From Lunatibacter salilacus (GTDB taxonomy: Bacteria; Bacteroidota; Bacteroidia; Cytophagales; Cyclobacteriaceae), in contig NZ_VOLC01000013.1 of assembly GCF_009797935.1 (NCBI RefSeq), positions 124,001-188,000 on the forward strand: a DNA stretch of 64,000 nt, written 5' to 3'. The translations under genes were made by a program, and so were the position numbers. This document shows, piece after piece, positions 29,673 to 39,329 of this stretch (its first letter is position 1; each line of letters begins with the position of its first letter). The notes below the pieces were generated by a model, which was given only the letters and a program-made list of their open reading frames with translations, was not told the origin of the DNA and did no database searches.

Positions 29673-30896
29673 ATGAAAATACTTGTAATAAACGCCGGCA
29701 GCAGCTCGCTCAAATACCAACTTTTCGATATGCCGGATGAAAACCCACATTGTGCCGGATTGGTAGACCGTATTGGTATAGATCAATCCAGTATCACACA
29801 CCATGTCTATATAGAGGGGAAAAAAAGAACCTATCAAGTAGAAACTTCTATTTTGGATCACGAAGCTGCATTGAAAGAAGTGACAGCCTTGTTAGTTGAT
29901 GCTGAAAAAGGTGTTTTATCCAATATGGATGAGGTAACCGCAATCGGGCATCGGGTAGTACATGGCGGAGAATCATTTTCCTCCACTACTTTGATAAATG
30001 ATACCGTTAAAGAGGAAATAAAAGGACTGTTTTCGCTTGCCCCTTTACACAACCCCCCGAATTATTTGGGCATATCGGTTGCTGAACGCATTTTCCCCAA
30101 TGCCCGACAAGTGGCGGTGTTTGATACGGCTTTTCATCAAAGCATGCCACCTCGAGCCTACCGGTATGCCATTCCGAAGGAGTTGTACGAAGAAAATGGC
30201 ATTCGCGCATACGGATTTCATGGGACTTCCCATCAGTATGTCACCCGTCAGGCTGCCATTTACCTGGAAAAACCGGACTCCAAAATAATTACTGTCCACC
30301 TGGGCAACGGATGCAGCATCACGGCTGTCAAAAACGGCCAGTCAATCGACCATAGCATGGGTTTGGGACCCATGGGAGGACTGGTAATGGGTACCCGCTC
30401 GGGAGATATAGACCCATCCATTATTTTCCACCTGATTCAAGAGCGCGGCTTTTCTCCCAAAGAAGTCAACGAGTTGTTGAACAAAAAAAGCGGCATGTTG
30501 GGGCTCTGTGGGTTCAGCGATATGCGGGATGTGAAGAAAGCGATTCAGGAAGGCGATGCGGATGCGATACTCGGATACGAGTTATATGCTTATAGGATTA
30601 AAAAATATATCGGTTCATATACAGCTGCGTTAAACGGATTGGACGCTCTGGTCTTTACTGCCGGGGTGGGTGAAAACGATCCCGATATGCGGGCGGCTGT
30701 TTGTGCGGATATGGAGTTTTTTGGTATTCAGGTAGACCACAGTTTAAACCAGGCAAGGCAATCAGATATGCGTGAGATAAACAGCCCTTCATCAAAGGTA
30801 AAGGTCCTGGTGATCCCCACCAATGAGGAACTGGAAATCGGTCAGCAGACCTATATGTTGGTTAAGGAAATGGGGAATTCCAATAATGAACTTTAA
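29673..30896 (+). CDS. ackA: acetate kinase
   Basis: A 407-residue ASKHA-fold kinase that makes ATP and acetate from acetyl phosphate and ADP. Signature 1 is at the N-terminus (LVINAGSSSLKYQLFD) and signature 2 is AIGHRVVHGGESF near residue 93. Also present are FDTAFHQSMP and HLGNGCSITAVKNGQSIDHSMG. It works with pta, 119 bases upstream on the same strand. A hairpin terminator lies about 110 bases downstream. Confidence 0.96.
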   Translation: MKILVINAGSSSLKYQLFDMPDENPHCAGLVDRIGIDQSSITHHVYIEGKKRTYQVETSILDHEAALKEVTALLVDAEKGVLSNMDEVTAIGHRVVHGGESFSSTTLINDTVKEEIKGLFSLAPLHNPPNYLGISVAERIFPNARQVAVFDTAFHQSMPPRAYRYAIPKELYEENGIRAYGFHGTSHQYVTRQAAIYLEKPDSKIITVHLGNGCSITAVKNGQSIDHSMGLGPMGGLVMGTRSGDIDPSIIFHLIQERGFSPKEVNELLNKKSGMLGLCGFSDMRDVKKAIQEGDADAILGYELYAYRIKKYIGSYTAALNGLDALVFTAGVGENDPDMRAAVCADMEFFGIQVDHSLNQARQSDMREINSPSSKVKVLVIPTNEELEIGQQTYMLVKEMGNSNNEL

Positions 30897-31004
30897 AAAT
30901 ATCACTTATCTTTAAACAAAATAGGCACTAAGAAGTAAAATATACAGTATAATGACTGGCAATAAATTCAATTTCAGTATAAACCACGACTATTCAACCA
31001 AAAT

Positions 31005-31034
31005 AAAAGGCTCTCAGAAAATTGAGAGCCTTTT
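31005..31034. terminator. intrinsic terminator between ackA and the DUF4394 gene
   Basis: A perfect 12-bp stem, AAAAGGCTCTCA (31005-31016) with TGAGAGCCTTTT (31023-31034) and a 6-base loop, sits between two converging genes. With A residues on the left and T on the right it can serve both the ackA and the DUF4394 transcripts. Confidence 0.85.
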
Positions 31035-31065
31035 GCTGTTTAATAAAATTGCCTAAAAATCCACC

Positions 31066-32601
31066 CTAAAATCCTAATCCAAGGGCCATTCCAGTAGCTG
31101 GCACATTAAAGTCTGCGACTTTGGTAGCTGCTCCGGTGGAAAGATTGATGCTGTAAACACCGGTCATGCCCCCCACATCTATAAGCGCATAGCCCATGTC
31201 CGACATGCCGCCTATATCAAACCCATTGTCCCCGCTTATCTCTATACCAAGAGCACCCACGGGCACTAACACACCATCATTCGGTGGGTCTTGGGTATAT
31301 AGCATATTTGTTTCTGAATCTAGCACATAAAGGAGCGTGGAAGATGCTCCGGCAATATTGTTTGTATAGGCCGCTCCATTTACCATTGGCATTCCAGGAT
31401 TCAGTGATCCATCCACCGCAACTACAGTCCCTAAGTCAGGATGCAGGCGCAGGTTTTGACCCGTGTTGCTTACCAATCGAATCCTATCAACAGTAGGGTT
31501 AAAATCAAAACCAAACTTCTCCCCATCCAACATTGGGTCCAACATGTCTCCCATAGCCATGGTAGCTCCATTGGATGTGTTTACTGTTAGAATTCTACTC
31601 TGGTTAGTGATGGCATATAAGGCTCCGTTTGCCGGCCTGAAATCCAATCCTACAACCATCTCATCGTCCATCAAACCTGTTAGTTCCACTTCGTTCATAC
31701 TGGGATCGGTTGGATCGAAGCGGTACAGCATATTATCTGCCGTAGTAGCGTAGGCCACGGGATTTGTTTTGAAGGCGATGCCCACAACCGGTATCGAAAA
31801 TGTTCCTACCCAAGTAGCTGCTCCTGAAGAGAGGTTGATGCTATATAGTCTGGAATCATCATCTGCAAGGGTTACGGCCAAAGCGGCGGAGTTATCAGGG
31901 TTGATATCAAAATTTCCCATTCCCATAAAATCGATTCCCAAGTCTCCCACTTCTTCCAAGCCACCGTCGTTTGGTGGGTTCTGGATATACAATTTGTTGC
32001 TTGAAAAGTCAATGTCGTAGAGGACCGTACTGCTGGCTCCAGCCATGCTGTTGGTATAGGCAACGGCTCCAATCATGGGGTTGCTACCGCCACTAATCAT
32101 TCCGTCTGTAGCTACCACAGTTCCGAGCTCGGGATGCAGTCTTAGGTTTTGGCCCGAAGCGGTTACTAAACGAATCCGGTCCACAGTTGGATTGAAATCC
32201 AAAGAAGCATTGTCCCCGTCAATGGCCGGACTGAAGGCTGCGGAGCCTAGAGGTGTAGCCATTCCGTCATTTTCATTGATGATGTAGATTCGACTTGTGG
32301 ATCCCAAGGCATAGAGTTGGCCGGTTGCCGGGCGGTAGTCAATACTTACGATCATTTCGCCGCTTTCGAGTCCAGAAATGTCCATGATGTCCATTGGCGA
32401 GTTTAGTTGCCTTGCGTCAAACCGTGCAATGCGGTTGTCATCAGTAAGTGCGGTAAAGCTCACTTCCGGGGCCATTCCCATTTCATCTTCTGGATTTTCC
32501 ACTATGGGCATCGGGTCATCATCGTTACAGGAAAAACCCATTCCCACTAATCCTGCAAAAAGGCAGGCTTTGATAAAAGCACTTATGTTGGCTGTCTTCA
32601 T
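31066..32601 (-). CDS. lipoprotein with two tandem DUF4394 domains
   Basis: A 511-residue protein with a lipoprotein signal (FAGLVGMGFSCNDDD). Two homologous halves follow, each with the DUF4394 signature: VDRIRLVTASGQNLRLHPELGTV in the first and VDRIRLVSNTGQNLRLHPDLGTV in the second. The repeated motifs FNPTVDRIR, AGASSTxLYxxD and NPPNDG define the repeat. The fold is probably a beta-propeller of NHL-like blades displayed at the cell surface. The function is unknown. The gene is alone on its strand. Confidence 0.9.
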   Translation of the reverse strand: MKTANISAFIKACLFAGLVGMGFSCNDDDPMPIVENPEDEMGMAPEVSFTALTDDNRIARFDARQLNSPMDIMDISGLESGEMIVSIDYRPATGQLYALGSTSRIYIINENDGMATPLGSAAFSPAIDGDNASLDFNPTVDRIRLVTASGQNLRLHPELGTVVATDGMISGGSNPMIGAVAYTNSMAGASSTVLYDIDFSSNKLYIQNPPNDGGLEEVGDLGIDFMGMGNFDINPDNSAALAVTLADDDSRLYSINLSSGAATWVGTFSIPVVGIAFKTNPVAYATTADNMLYRFDPTDPSMNEVELTGLMDDEMVVGLDFRPANGALYAITNQSRILTVNTSNGATMAMGDMLDPMLDGEKFGFDFNPTVDRIRLVSNTGQNLRLHPDLGTVVAVDGSLNPGMPMVNGAAYTNNIAGASSTLLYVLDSETNMLYTQDPPNDGVLVPVGALGIEISGDNGFDIGGMSDMGYALIDVGGMTGVYSINLSTGAATKVADFNVPATGMALGLGF

Positions 32602-32808
32602 TAGTAAATATTTTTTGGTTAGGACAGGACATACGCAGATAATGGCGGGGTTGGATTTAGGGGATTTAAAAAAAGTCGATATTTTTTTAGGTTGAAAAAT
32701 TCCTGGAGGGACTATCTAAATAGTTTCTTGGGTTTCAGTGGGTTGATATGGATTCAAATTTCCCGCTGGAGGTGATACAAATATTTAGTGTTTTTCAAGC
32801 CTCAAGCG

Positions 32809-32839
32809 TTTGCAAATTCAAAGAATAGACCTACCTTTG
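32809..32839 (+). promoter_or_regulatory. promoter of the tRNA-Ser gene (Bacteroidota sigma-A type)
   Basis: TTTG at 32809-32812 and TACCTTTG at 32832-32839 are separated by exactly 19 bases, matching the Bacteroidota consensus TTTG-N19-TAnnTTTG. Transcription should begin a few bases after 32839, about 35 bases before the tRNA. Confidence 0.85.
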
Positions 32840-32880
32840 CAGACCGTAAGACAGAGATAATGGCTTGCGGGTAATAAATT

Positions 32881-32965
32881 AGAGGAGTGGCAGAGTGGTC
32901 GATCGCGGCGGTCTTGAAAACCGTTGTACCGTGAGGTACCGGGGGTTCGAATCCCTCCTCCTCTG
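32881..32965 (+). tRNA. tRNA-Ser (anticodon UGA)
   Basis: An 85-nt type II tRNA. The acceptor stem AGAGGAG (32881-32887) pairs perfectly with CTCCTCT (32958-32964) and G32965 is the discriminator base expected for serine. The T-arm is GGGGG-TTCGAAT-CCCTC with one G-U pair, the variable arm is long, and the anticodon loop CTTGAAA gives TGA, reading UCN codons. CCA is not encoded. Its 3' end is the insertion target of the element that follows. Confidence 0.97.
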
Positions 32966-32966
32966 C
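32944..32966 (+). repeat. left attachment site (tRNA 3' end, 23-bp direct repeat)
   Basis: The 23 bases from the T-arm to one base past the tRNA 3' end are repeated without mismatch at 44932-44954. Such a perfect copy of a tRNA 3' end bracketing an integrase gene defines the core at which the element was inserted. The tRNA stays intact at this end. Confidence 0.93.
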
Positions 32967-32973
32967 TGGGTGG

Positions 32974-33018
32974 AACCCTAACTAACTGAAAAACAGTAAG
33001 TTAGGGTTTTTATTTTTA
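32974..33018 (+). terminator. intrinsic terminator for the tRNA-Ser transcript, supplied by the element
   Basis: A 15-bp stem with one mismatch, AACCCTAACTAACTG (32974-32988) with CAGTAAGTTAGGGTT (32994-33008), a 5-base loop and a T-rich tail. It lies inside the element and replaces the ancestral tRNA terminator now found beyond the right attachment site. Confidence 0.8.
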
Positions 33019-33524
33019 AATGGGGGGCTAATTGGGGGGCTGTTTTATCCATAATTCATCCACGGTTCTATAATTACTGAAGATAATTCTCTAAGGATTA
33101 TTTTTTTCATCCATTCAGTTTTGCACTTCTCCATCTTTACCCATTTCACCTTTTAAAACAATTAATGGAAAGCTATCCCATGATTCCTATTTGAGTTGAT
33201 CAGGGGTCTTCTTTTGGTTATCCTCAAGCTATGCATCCTGCCCTTCCATTTGATGGTAATATATGGCACTCTTCTTATAATAAGCTTGCACCCTGTAAGT
33301 TAATCCCGAAAATATTCTAACAAATTTTTATTAATTAAAAGTTAAATTTTAGTTTTTAATAGATTAAATACTTAAATTCCAAAATAGACTACCAATTTTT
33401 TTGTTTTGGACATATTTATTTTACTATAAAAATCCGTCCAACACCATATAATTGATTCTTATGGATCATTAAAGAACATGGAGCAATAGGTGAAGGAGGG
33501 GTTACTTTAAAAACTTCAACTGGA
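33019..33524. other. gene-less left end of the element with one G-rich paired motif
   Basis: About 500 AT-rich bases. The only structure I see is a pair of G6 tracts in GGGGGGCTAATTGGGGGG at 33022-33039, which recurs near the right end. No coding frame is supported, although the frame of the following SpvB gene stays open for about 70 bases before its ATG without a recognisable start. Its promoter must lie here, but I find no convincing box. Confidence 0.5.
33022..33042 (+). repeat. sub-terminal G6 repeat, left copy
   Basis: Two runs of six G separated by CTAATT, followed by CT. The copy at 44804-44824 has the same orientation and differs at two spacer positions and the last base. It lies 56 bases inside the left core site. 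Position and pairing suggest an arm-type binding site for the integrase or an accessory protein. Confidence 0.6.
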
Positions 33525-35426
33525 ATGAATCAGCCAAATGCCAATAATGAGGAGCAAAAGAAACCAGTTGAGGGCATACCTTCCCTTTTCCAGGAACATG
33601 CTACGGAATCCAATGCCATTCAGATCCCCCAGATTTCACTTCCGAAAGGTGGTGGTGCCTTAAAAGGTATCGATGAAAAATTTGAAGTTAATTCTGCTAA
33701 TGGGAGTGCCGGTTTTAGCATTCCTTTACCTGTCTCTCCCGGACGAAATGGTTTCGCGCCGGCTTTATCATTGAGCTATAACTCGGGCAGTGGTAATAGC
33801 CCGTATGGCTTAGGCTGGTCGGTGGGATATCCCATGATCCAACGAAAAACGGATAAAAAACTACCAACGTACCGGGATGGTTTGGGGGAAGATGTTTTCA
33901 TGTTTTCCGGGGCAGAAGACTTAGTGCCTTTTTTAGAAGAGGATGGTGGAGAATGGAAAGAAAGGGCGTACCCCAATAATGGAGCAGATGGATACGTCGT
34001 AAAAAGATACCGGCCACGAATAGAAGGCGGCTTTGCCAGAATCGAAAAAATCACGCACTCTGACCATGGTGTCTATTGGAAGGTTACCACCCGGGATAAT
34101 GTCGCTACCCTTTTTGGCCGAAGCCCATCTGCCCGGATAGCCGACCCCGAAGATGACAGCCGGATTTTTCAGTGGATGCCTGAATTCAGTTATGATGATA
34201 AGGGCAACTGGATAAGTTATGTATACAAAGAAGAGAACTTAGATAATGTACCTGATTCGATAGAGGAAAAGAACCGGTTGAATGAATTGGCGCCTATTAC
34301 CAATCAATATCTAAAAGGGATTAAATACGGCAATCACAAGGCCTATTACGCCGATCCAGGCAATCCTTATGATCCCCAACCACCTGTGGATGAGGATAAG
34401 TACTTTTTTGAGCTGGTGATGGATTATGGAGAGCATGATAATGGCAATCCGAAACCAGATGACGATATCCCATGGGATTACCGGGCAGATGCTTTTTCTT
34501 CCTACCGCTCCGGATTTGAGATCCGAACAAACCGCTTGTGCAAGCGGATCCTGATGTTTCATCATTTTAAAGGGGAAGAGCAATTTGTAGGCACACCAGA
34601 TAAATTGGATTTTGGGAGAGATTACATGGTTCGCTCTTTAACATTGGATTACGAGGAATCTTCTATTAATGGATCCGGTCAAACCGAAGGCACCTATCCT
34701 AAATCGGTTACGCAAACTGGTTATATCCGAAAACCGGATGAAAGCTATTCCCAAAAGTCTCTTCCACCCGTCGAGTTTACCTACCAAAATCTTCAGTGGA
34801 ATAAAAATATAAAAACAGTACCTCAGGAAGCGATCGTCAATGCGCCGGTTGGTTTGACCAACAACTATCAATGGGTGGATTTGTATGGAGAAGGTATCTC
34901 CGGTATCCTGTCGGAGCAAGGCGAAGGCTGGTACTACAAAAGCAATCTCGGCACCAACGGTAATGATGGGGAGATTGCTTTTTCAGTTGCCCAGCAAATT
35001 ATTCCCAAGCCATCCTTTAGCGGCCTGTCCAATGGCGTCCTATCCCTTCAGGATCTGGCCGGAAATGGTGAAAAGCAAATCGTCGTTAACAGTCCGGGAC
35101 TACAGGGCTATTTTAAATTGACCCATGACCTTGACTGGCAACCCTTTAAAGCGTTCGAACAACTGGCCAATATCAACCTGCGGTATCCTAATACCCGCAT
35201 GATCGATCTTATTGGAGATGGACAGCCAGAGTTAGTGGTAACGGAAGAAAACATTTTTGTTGGGTATGGGGCTGATGGAAAACGCCTGCACTTACCGGCT
35301 GCCTATGTGGCTAAAGCCATTGATGAAGAGCAAAGGCCGACGATTGTATTCGCCGACCCCGAACAGACGATCTTCCTGGCGGATATGGCTGGGGACGGAT
35401 TGACCGATAATATATTGCTAATTTAA
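33525..35426 (+). CDS. TcB/SpvB-like toxin-complex protein, ending inside the beta-propeller
   Basis: A 633-residue protein. Residues about 35-330 are an SpvB/TcaC N-terminal domain (GFSIPLPVSPGRNGFAPALS, NSPYGLGWSVGYPMIQRKTDK). Residues about 440-633 match the TcdB middle N-terminal (FG-GAP propeller) domain: WVDLYGEGISGIL, LQDLAGNGEKQIV, MIDLIGDGQPELVV and, at the very end, LADMAGDGLTDNILLI. TcB subunits normally run to about 1500 residues and continue with the rest of the propeller, a middle C domain and the Rhs-type shell; all are missing. The stop is followed at 18 bases by the next gene with a good ribosome binding site, so this looks like a stable gene end rather than random decay. Confidence 0.88.
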   Translation: MNQPNANNEEQKKPVEGIPSLFQEHATESNAIQIPQISLPKGGGALKGIDEKFEVNSANGSAGFSIPLPVSPGRNGFAPALSLSYNSGSGNSPYGLGWSVGYPMIQRKTDKKLPTYRDGLGEDVFMFSGAEDLVPFLEEDGGEWKERAYPNNGADGYVVKRYRPRIEGGFARIEKITHSDHGVYWKVTTRDNVATLFGRSPSARIADPEDDSRIFQWMPEFSYDDKGNWISYVYKEENLDNVPDSIEEKNRLNELAPITNQYLKGIKYGNHKAYYADPGNPYDPQPPVDEDKYFFELVMDYGEHDNGNPKPDDDIPWDYRADAFSSYRSGFEIRTNRLCKRILMFHHFKGEEQFVGTPDKLDFGRDYMVRSLTLDYEESSINGSGQTEGTYPKSVTQTGYIRKPDESYSQKSLPPVEFTYQNLQWNKNIKTVPQEAIVNAPVGLTNNYQWVDLYGEGISGILSEQGEGWYYKSNLGTNGNDGEIAFSVAQQIIPKPSFSGLSNGVLSLQDLAGNGEKQIVVNSPGLQGYFKLTHDLDWQPFKAFEQLANINLRYPNTRMIDLIGDGQPELVVTEENIFVGYGADGKRLHLPAAYVAKAIDEEQRPTIVFADPEQTIFLADMAGDGLTDNILLI

Positions 35427-35444
35427 AAAAAGGAGAAAACCATT

Positions 35445-38400
35445 ATGACTAAAGTAAAAGGTCGAGTAAGTGCGGGTAACAGAGATCTTCGCCAGATTCT
35501 CATTGAAGTTTTTCATACCACTGCAAATTTTCAGGATAATTTACCTCTTGAAGCGCGAAAGGATTTAAACAAATATTCACTTACACGATTAGGATCAGCA
35601 ATAACGGATTCAGCCGGTGAGTTCTTGATTGAGTATGGCGATAACGATCAATCCAAATTTAGCCGTCAACCCTGTGTCAATCTGTGGCTCATTGCCTCCT
35701 CCTGTTGTAAGGAGGGTGAAGATATTGAAATCATATTTCAGTCAAAAGATGTGCGCCAAAATGCGGCTGCTATCGAGTATTATCCTATCTGTCTTGACAA
35801 GAACTATATTGATGTTAATAATAGTTCTTCCAATCAAGCAACCGCCAGGTCACCGGAAAGTATCGCAGAAAACTATGCAACAAAACAAGCACTTGATGCA
35901 GCGGAACTCGCAGTCTCTAAGGACAAATTCAAAAAGCGTTTAACCATACGCAGAGATTTCGAAAAAAATATTGAGCCGAAATTGCAACAAAACCTTTCCC
36001 ATGTTGAACTTGACAAAGATGGAGAGCCTGCAGATCCGGATTACGTAAAAGGCAATGAGTCAGTTCGCATTAAGTCCGAGAAGCGAATGCTCACCGTTAT
36101 GGCGAAAGTCTTCGATGTCGATTCGGAAAAGAAAATTGCTTTGTCAGGTCGGATATCCCTGACAGCTAAGCAAGTTCAGCAATTAGAAGCTGAACATGAA
36201 ACTGTTGCTGACGAAGATACAATCACCGTTAATGAGGAAATACTCTCTAGGATCTTAAATAATAACGGTGAATCCGGTGAAAACCCTGAAAATGGCAGCC
36301 AAATCGTTAACCGGGTTAATGTAGTTGAACTCTATTGCCGTGAAAAAACCAAGGGGGAGCGCTGCCTATTAGGCGAACCTGTAACTGAAAATCCAATTCC
36401 TGATCGTGAAGAAGATGGTGAGGATGGCGGCATCGATGAGGAACCTGGGATTGATTCTCCTCAACCGGGGGACCGGGTTGATTTGACGGGTGGAAATGTC
36501 ACTATAGATGGGCTTAAAGCAGATATTCCGCATTATATCGCCAATATTCTCAACGAAGTTTCTATACTTGATAATGAGACTTCACCATTACCATCGCCGG
36601 GAACGCAACTGACAGAAAAAGATATCAGCAAAACTAGCACCTTCCCTTCTCTAACGCTGCCGCCAGGACCGGCCGATGTCCCTGCCTACCATGATTTCTA
36701 CGATTTACAAATTGCTTTTAAGCCGGTGTGGACTGAAGCGCTAGATAACAGTCTCATAGGCAGCGTTAGCACTATTTATGAACATTATGTCGAAAATGGT
36801 GGTGATCCGAAGGCTTTTACGGATGCTGTAACTAATGATGCGTGTGGGATATATGGTTTAAAAGGTGTTTTCGCTTATGTGGCAGTTCCAGATGCTGGTG
36901 TGCAAAAACACATAGATATCACCAACGAAGAGTGGTCTGCTCTCAGTAGTGAACATCAATTAGAGTTAAAAAGTATTTCTACAAAGATTGACAAATATTA
37001 CAATGATTTGAGTACGTTTTCCGATAAATTACTTTATGATGACGGAGACAACAGATTGGATTTACCACACTACAATCGAACTCGGGAATGGGTAACAAAT
37101 CAAGTCAGTGACTTGCAAACGCAGGGTGAACGATTTATTCGTATTGCTCAGGCAGAGCTTGAACGGCAAGCTACCAACAAATCTATTGTGCCGAACAACC
37201 ACACCCTTAACCAACTTATAGAACGAGCAGCCTCTGCTTACCCGGCTAAATATTTTGCCGCTAACAAACGACAACGTAGTGTTAATTTTGGTCTTCTAGT
37301 CAATTACCGGCAACGTTGGACTCCTACTGCTTATCAAGTCGGTGAACTCATCAAAAGCATGCCCCTCGCACCAGGCCAAAACATAAGGTATAAAAAAATA
37401 ATTAAAAAAATAGAAAAACGTGCGCGGAAAGAAATTGAGTCCAATCTTGACAGCCTAAAGAGCGAGACCAATTCCACCACACGCGCCGAAGCTGACATTG
37501 TTCAGAAGGCGATGAATAAGACTAATTTTCATGCCGCAGCCGAGGGGACTTTCACCACAGGAATATGGTCAGGGAAAGTGTCGGGTGGTCTAAGCGAGGA
37601 TTCCGAAAATCATTCTGATGAGACCAAGAAAAGTTTTCACGAAGCGGTTGTCAAAGCAGCACGTGAATATAAGAACGAACACAAAGTCGAGTTGGAGACT
37701 GAATCTACATTCGAGTCTGAGTTTGAGGAGTCGGGTACGATCACGAACCCGAACGATGAGCTGTGCGTTACCTACCTCTTTTATGAATTACAACGCCGCT
37801 ATCGCGTTGAAGAACGTCTTCACCGCCTTACATCTGTTGTTTTAGTCGCTCAGGAAATGCCCTGCCCTGAAGATATCGACGAAGACTGGCTGATTGCTCA
37901 TCGCTGGATCTTAAACCGGGTGATGCTCGACGACTCTTTCAAACAACCACTCAGGTACGTCGCAGAAGGTCTGGTGGCCGAAGAATTTGCACTTACAGAA
38001 CTTCGTAAAACGCTTGCCCAACAACGCCGTTTGGTCGAAGAACTGAAAGAAGATGTCTCCGATTCCCGTGTGTTTACAGAATCCCGGTATGCTTCACTTC
38101 AGCGTTCTATGGAAAGAACCGCTCGTGCTACTCAAAGAAAAAGTAAAGACAGCGGATTTTTCGGGCTTGCGAAAAAGCTAACATCCTACACAGCGGTCGG
38201 CGCCTTTGCTGATAGCTTTCTGGGAGGGGGTGAATCCGAAACTCCGGAAACAGCTCGCATCCGGGAAGCCGCCTCGCAAGATGCCTATCAGCGTGAAATT
38301 CAAAAGCTGCGTGATCAGGAAGGACAGCTTGCCCAGACCAACAACAGTTTGGGCCGTGCAACAGAAGAATATACGGACCGGCTGTCCAAACACCTTGCGA

Positions 38401-39254
38401 ATGTCGTACTGGTAACCGAACTAAAGAATCATGTGAAGGATAATATCACCCATTACATGCAGGCCATTTGGATGCACGAACCTTTCCAGCAGCGCTGGCT
38501 GCGCCTTAAAGATGTGCCGGTTCCTGTACTGAAACGGGCTAAGCGGAAATACAAAATCAATAAAAAGCCAAGCTTGGGAGCCTTGGCAAATGTTGCACAT
38601 CTACGTGCCAATGTTTATCCCTTTGCTACGACAGGGGATATAATCCTCCCTCCGGAAAAGGAGAACGGTACGCTTGATACAGTACCACTATACCAGGTCG
38701 CCGATATTGATGGGCTGTTAGGCTTCCGTGCCAATTATATGATTTTTCCTATGAAAAAGGCGAATGCGATTACTGACTTTATGATGGAGCCTTACGTTGA
38801 AAAAGCTGCAGGTGCTTATGGTATTACTGACCCAGACGATCTTGGCAATATTTCTCTGGACGAATTTTCGGAGTACGTGTGTTGTTTGAAGAAGAATCTA
38901 TCTTCGAGAGAATTTGAAGAACTTCGAGTTGAACTTACTGCCCAATTGAAGAAACTGCTTCAGTCGCCTCTCAGAGACGACGAGGAAATTGTTGTGCCGA
39001 TGGATGCAACTTATATTGAAGCAATACTTGGCTCTACGCCGTTACTTGAGAACTTCAAGTTGCTGCACAGACAAATTGATGCGGCGGATGCACAGGAAGG
39101 CTTGAGGCTTAAGAAGATGGAGAAAATTCGCTATGCGCAGCGGCTGCTTATGGATGAACTTGATGATCCGGAGATTGAGGCAAAATACGTTTTTGAAGGG
39201 AATGACAGCGCAACTATTGTACCACCAGTTTCTGGAGGAACAGGAGATTCTTAG
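35445..39254 (+). CDS. 1269-residue protein of unknown function in the Tc-like cassette
   Basis: No signal peptide and no recognised catalytic motif. Residues 1-125 look like a transthyretin-like domain (MTKVKGRVSAGNRDL ... RLGSAITDSAGEFLIEYGDND). An acidic linker lies at about 315-350 (DREEDGEDGGIDEEPGID). A conserved-looking helical region follows at about 765-855 (LFYELQRRYRVEERLHRL), coiled-coil-prone helices at about 852-872 and 947-985, and a C-terminal helical part with IEAILGSTPLLENFKLLHRQID. AAGGAG with good spacing precedes the ATG, a stronger ribosome site than is usual here, and arginine is often CGC/CGT, unlike neighbouring host genes. It probably acts with the SpvB-like protein; a structural or delivery role is a guess. 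Confidence 0.85.
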   Translation: MTKVKGRVSAGNRDLRQILIEVFHTTANFQDNLPLEARKDLNKYSLTRLGSAITDSAGEFLIEYGDNDQSKFSRQPCVNLWLIASSCCKEGEDIEIIFQSKDVRQNAAAIEYYPICLDKNYIDVNNSSSNQATARSPESIAENYATKQALDAAELAVSKDKFKKRLTIRRDFEKNIEPKLQQNLSHVELDKDGEPADPDYVKGNESVRIKSEKRMLTVMAKVFDVDSEKKIALSGRISLTAKQVQQLEAEHETVADEDTITVNEEILSRILNNNGESGENPENGSQIVNRVNVVELYCREKTKGERCLLGEPVTENPIPDREEDGEDGGIDEEPGIDSPQPGDRVDLTGGNVTIDGLKADIPHYIANILNEVSILDNETSPLPSPGTQLTEKDISKTSTFPSLTLPPGPADVPAYHDFYDLQIAFKPVWTEALDNSLIGSVSTIYEHYVENGGDPKAFTDAVTNDACGIYGLKGVFAYVAVPDAGVQKHIDITNEEWSALSSEHQLELKSISTKIDKYYNDLSTFSDKLLYDDGDNRLDLPHYNRTREWVTNQVSDLQTQGERFIRIAQAELERQATNKSIVPNNHTLNQLIERAASAYPAKYFAANKRQRSVNFGLLVNYRQRWTPTAYQVGELIKSMPLAPGQNIRYKKIIKKIEKRARKEIESNLDSLKSETNSTTRAEADIVQKAMNKTNFHAAAEGTFTTGIWSGKVSGGLSEDSENHSDETKKSFHEAVVKAAREYKNEHKVELETESTFESEFEESGTITNPNDELCVTYLFYELQRRYRVEERLHRLTSVVLVAQEMPCPEDIDEDWLIAHRWILNRVMLDDSFKQPLRYVAEGLVAEEFALTELRKTLAQQRRLVEELKEDVSDSRVFTESRYASLQRSMERTARATQRKSKDSGFFGLAKKLTSYTAVGAFADSFLGGGESETPETARIREAASQDAYQREIQKLRDQEGQLAQTNNSLGRATEEYTDRLSKHLANVVLVTELKNHVKDNITHYMQAIWMHEPFQQRWLRLKDVPVPVLKRAKRKYKINKKPSLGALANVAHLRANVYPFATTGDIILPPEKENGTLDTVPLYQVADIDGLLGFRANYMIFPMKKANAITDFMMEPYVEKAAGAYGITDPDDLGNISLDEFSEYVCCLKKNLSSREFEELRVELTAQLKKLLQSPLRDDEEIVVPMDATYIEAILGSTPLLENFKLLHRQIDAADAQEGLRLKKMEKIRYAQRLLMDELDDPEIEAKYVFEGNDSATIVPPVSGGTGDS

Positions 39255-39329
39255 AAACATTAATTTTAGAATAAAGCTGAACAAAATAGCATGCGTACAA
39301 TAATAAGAGCTTTTTAAGGATCTTTTCTT

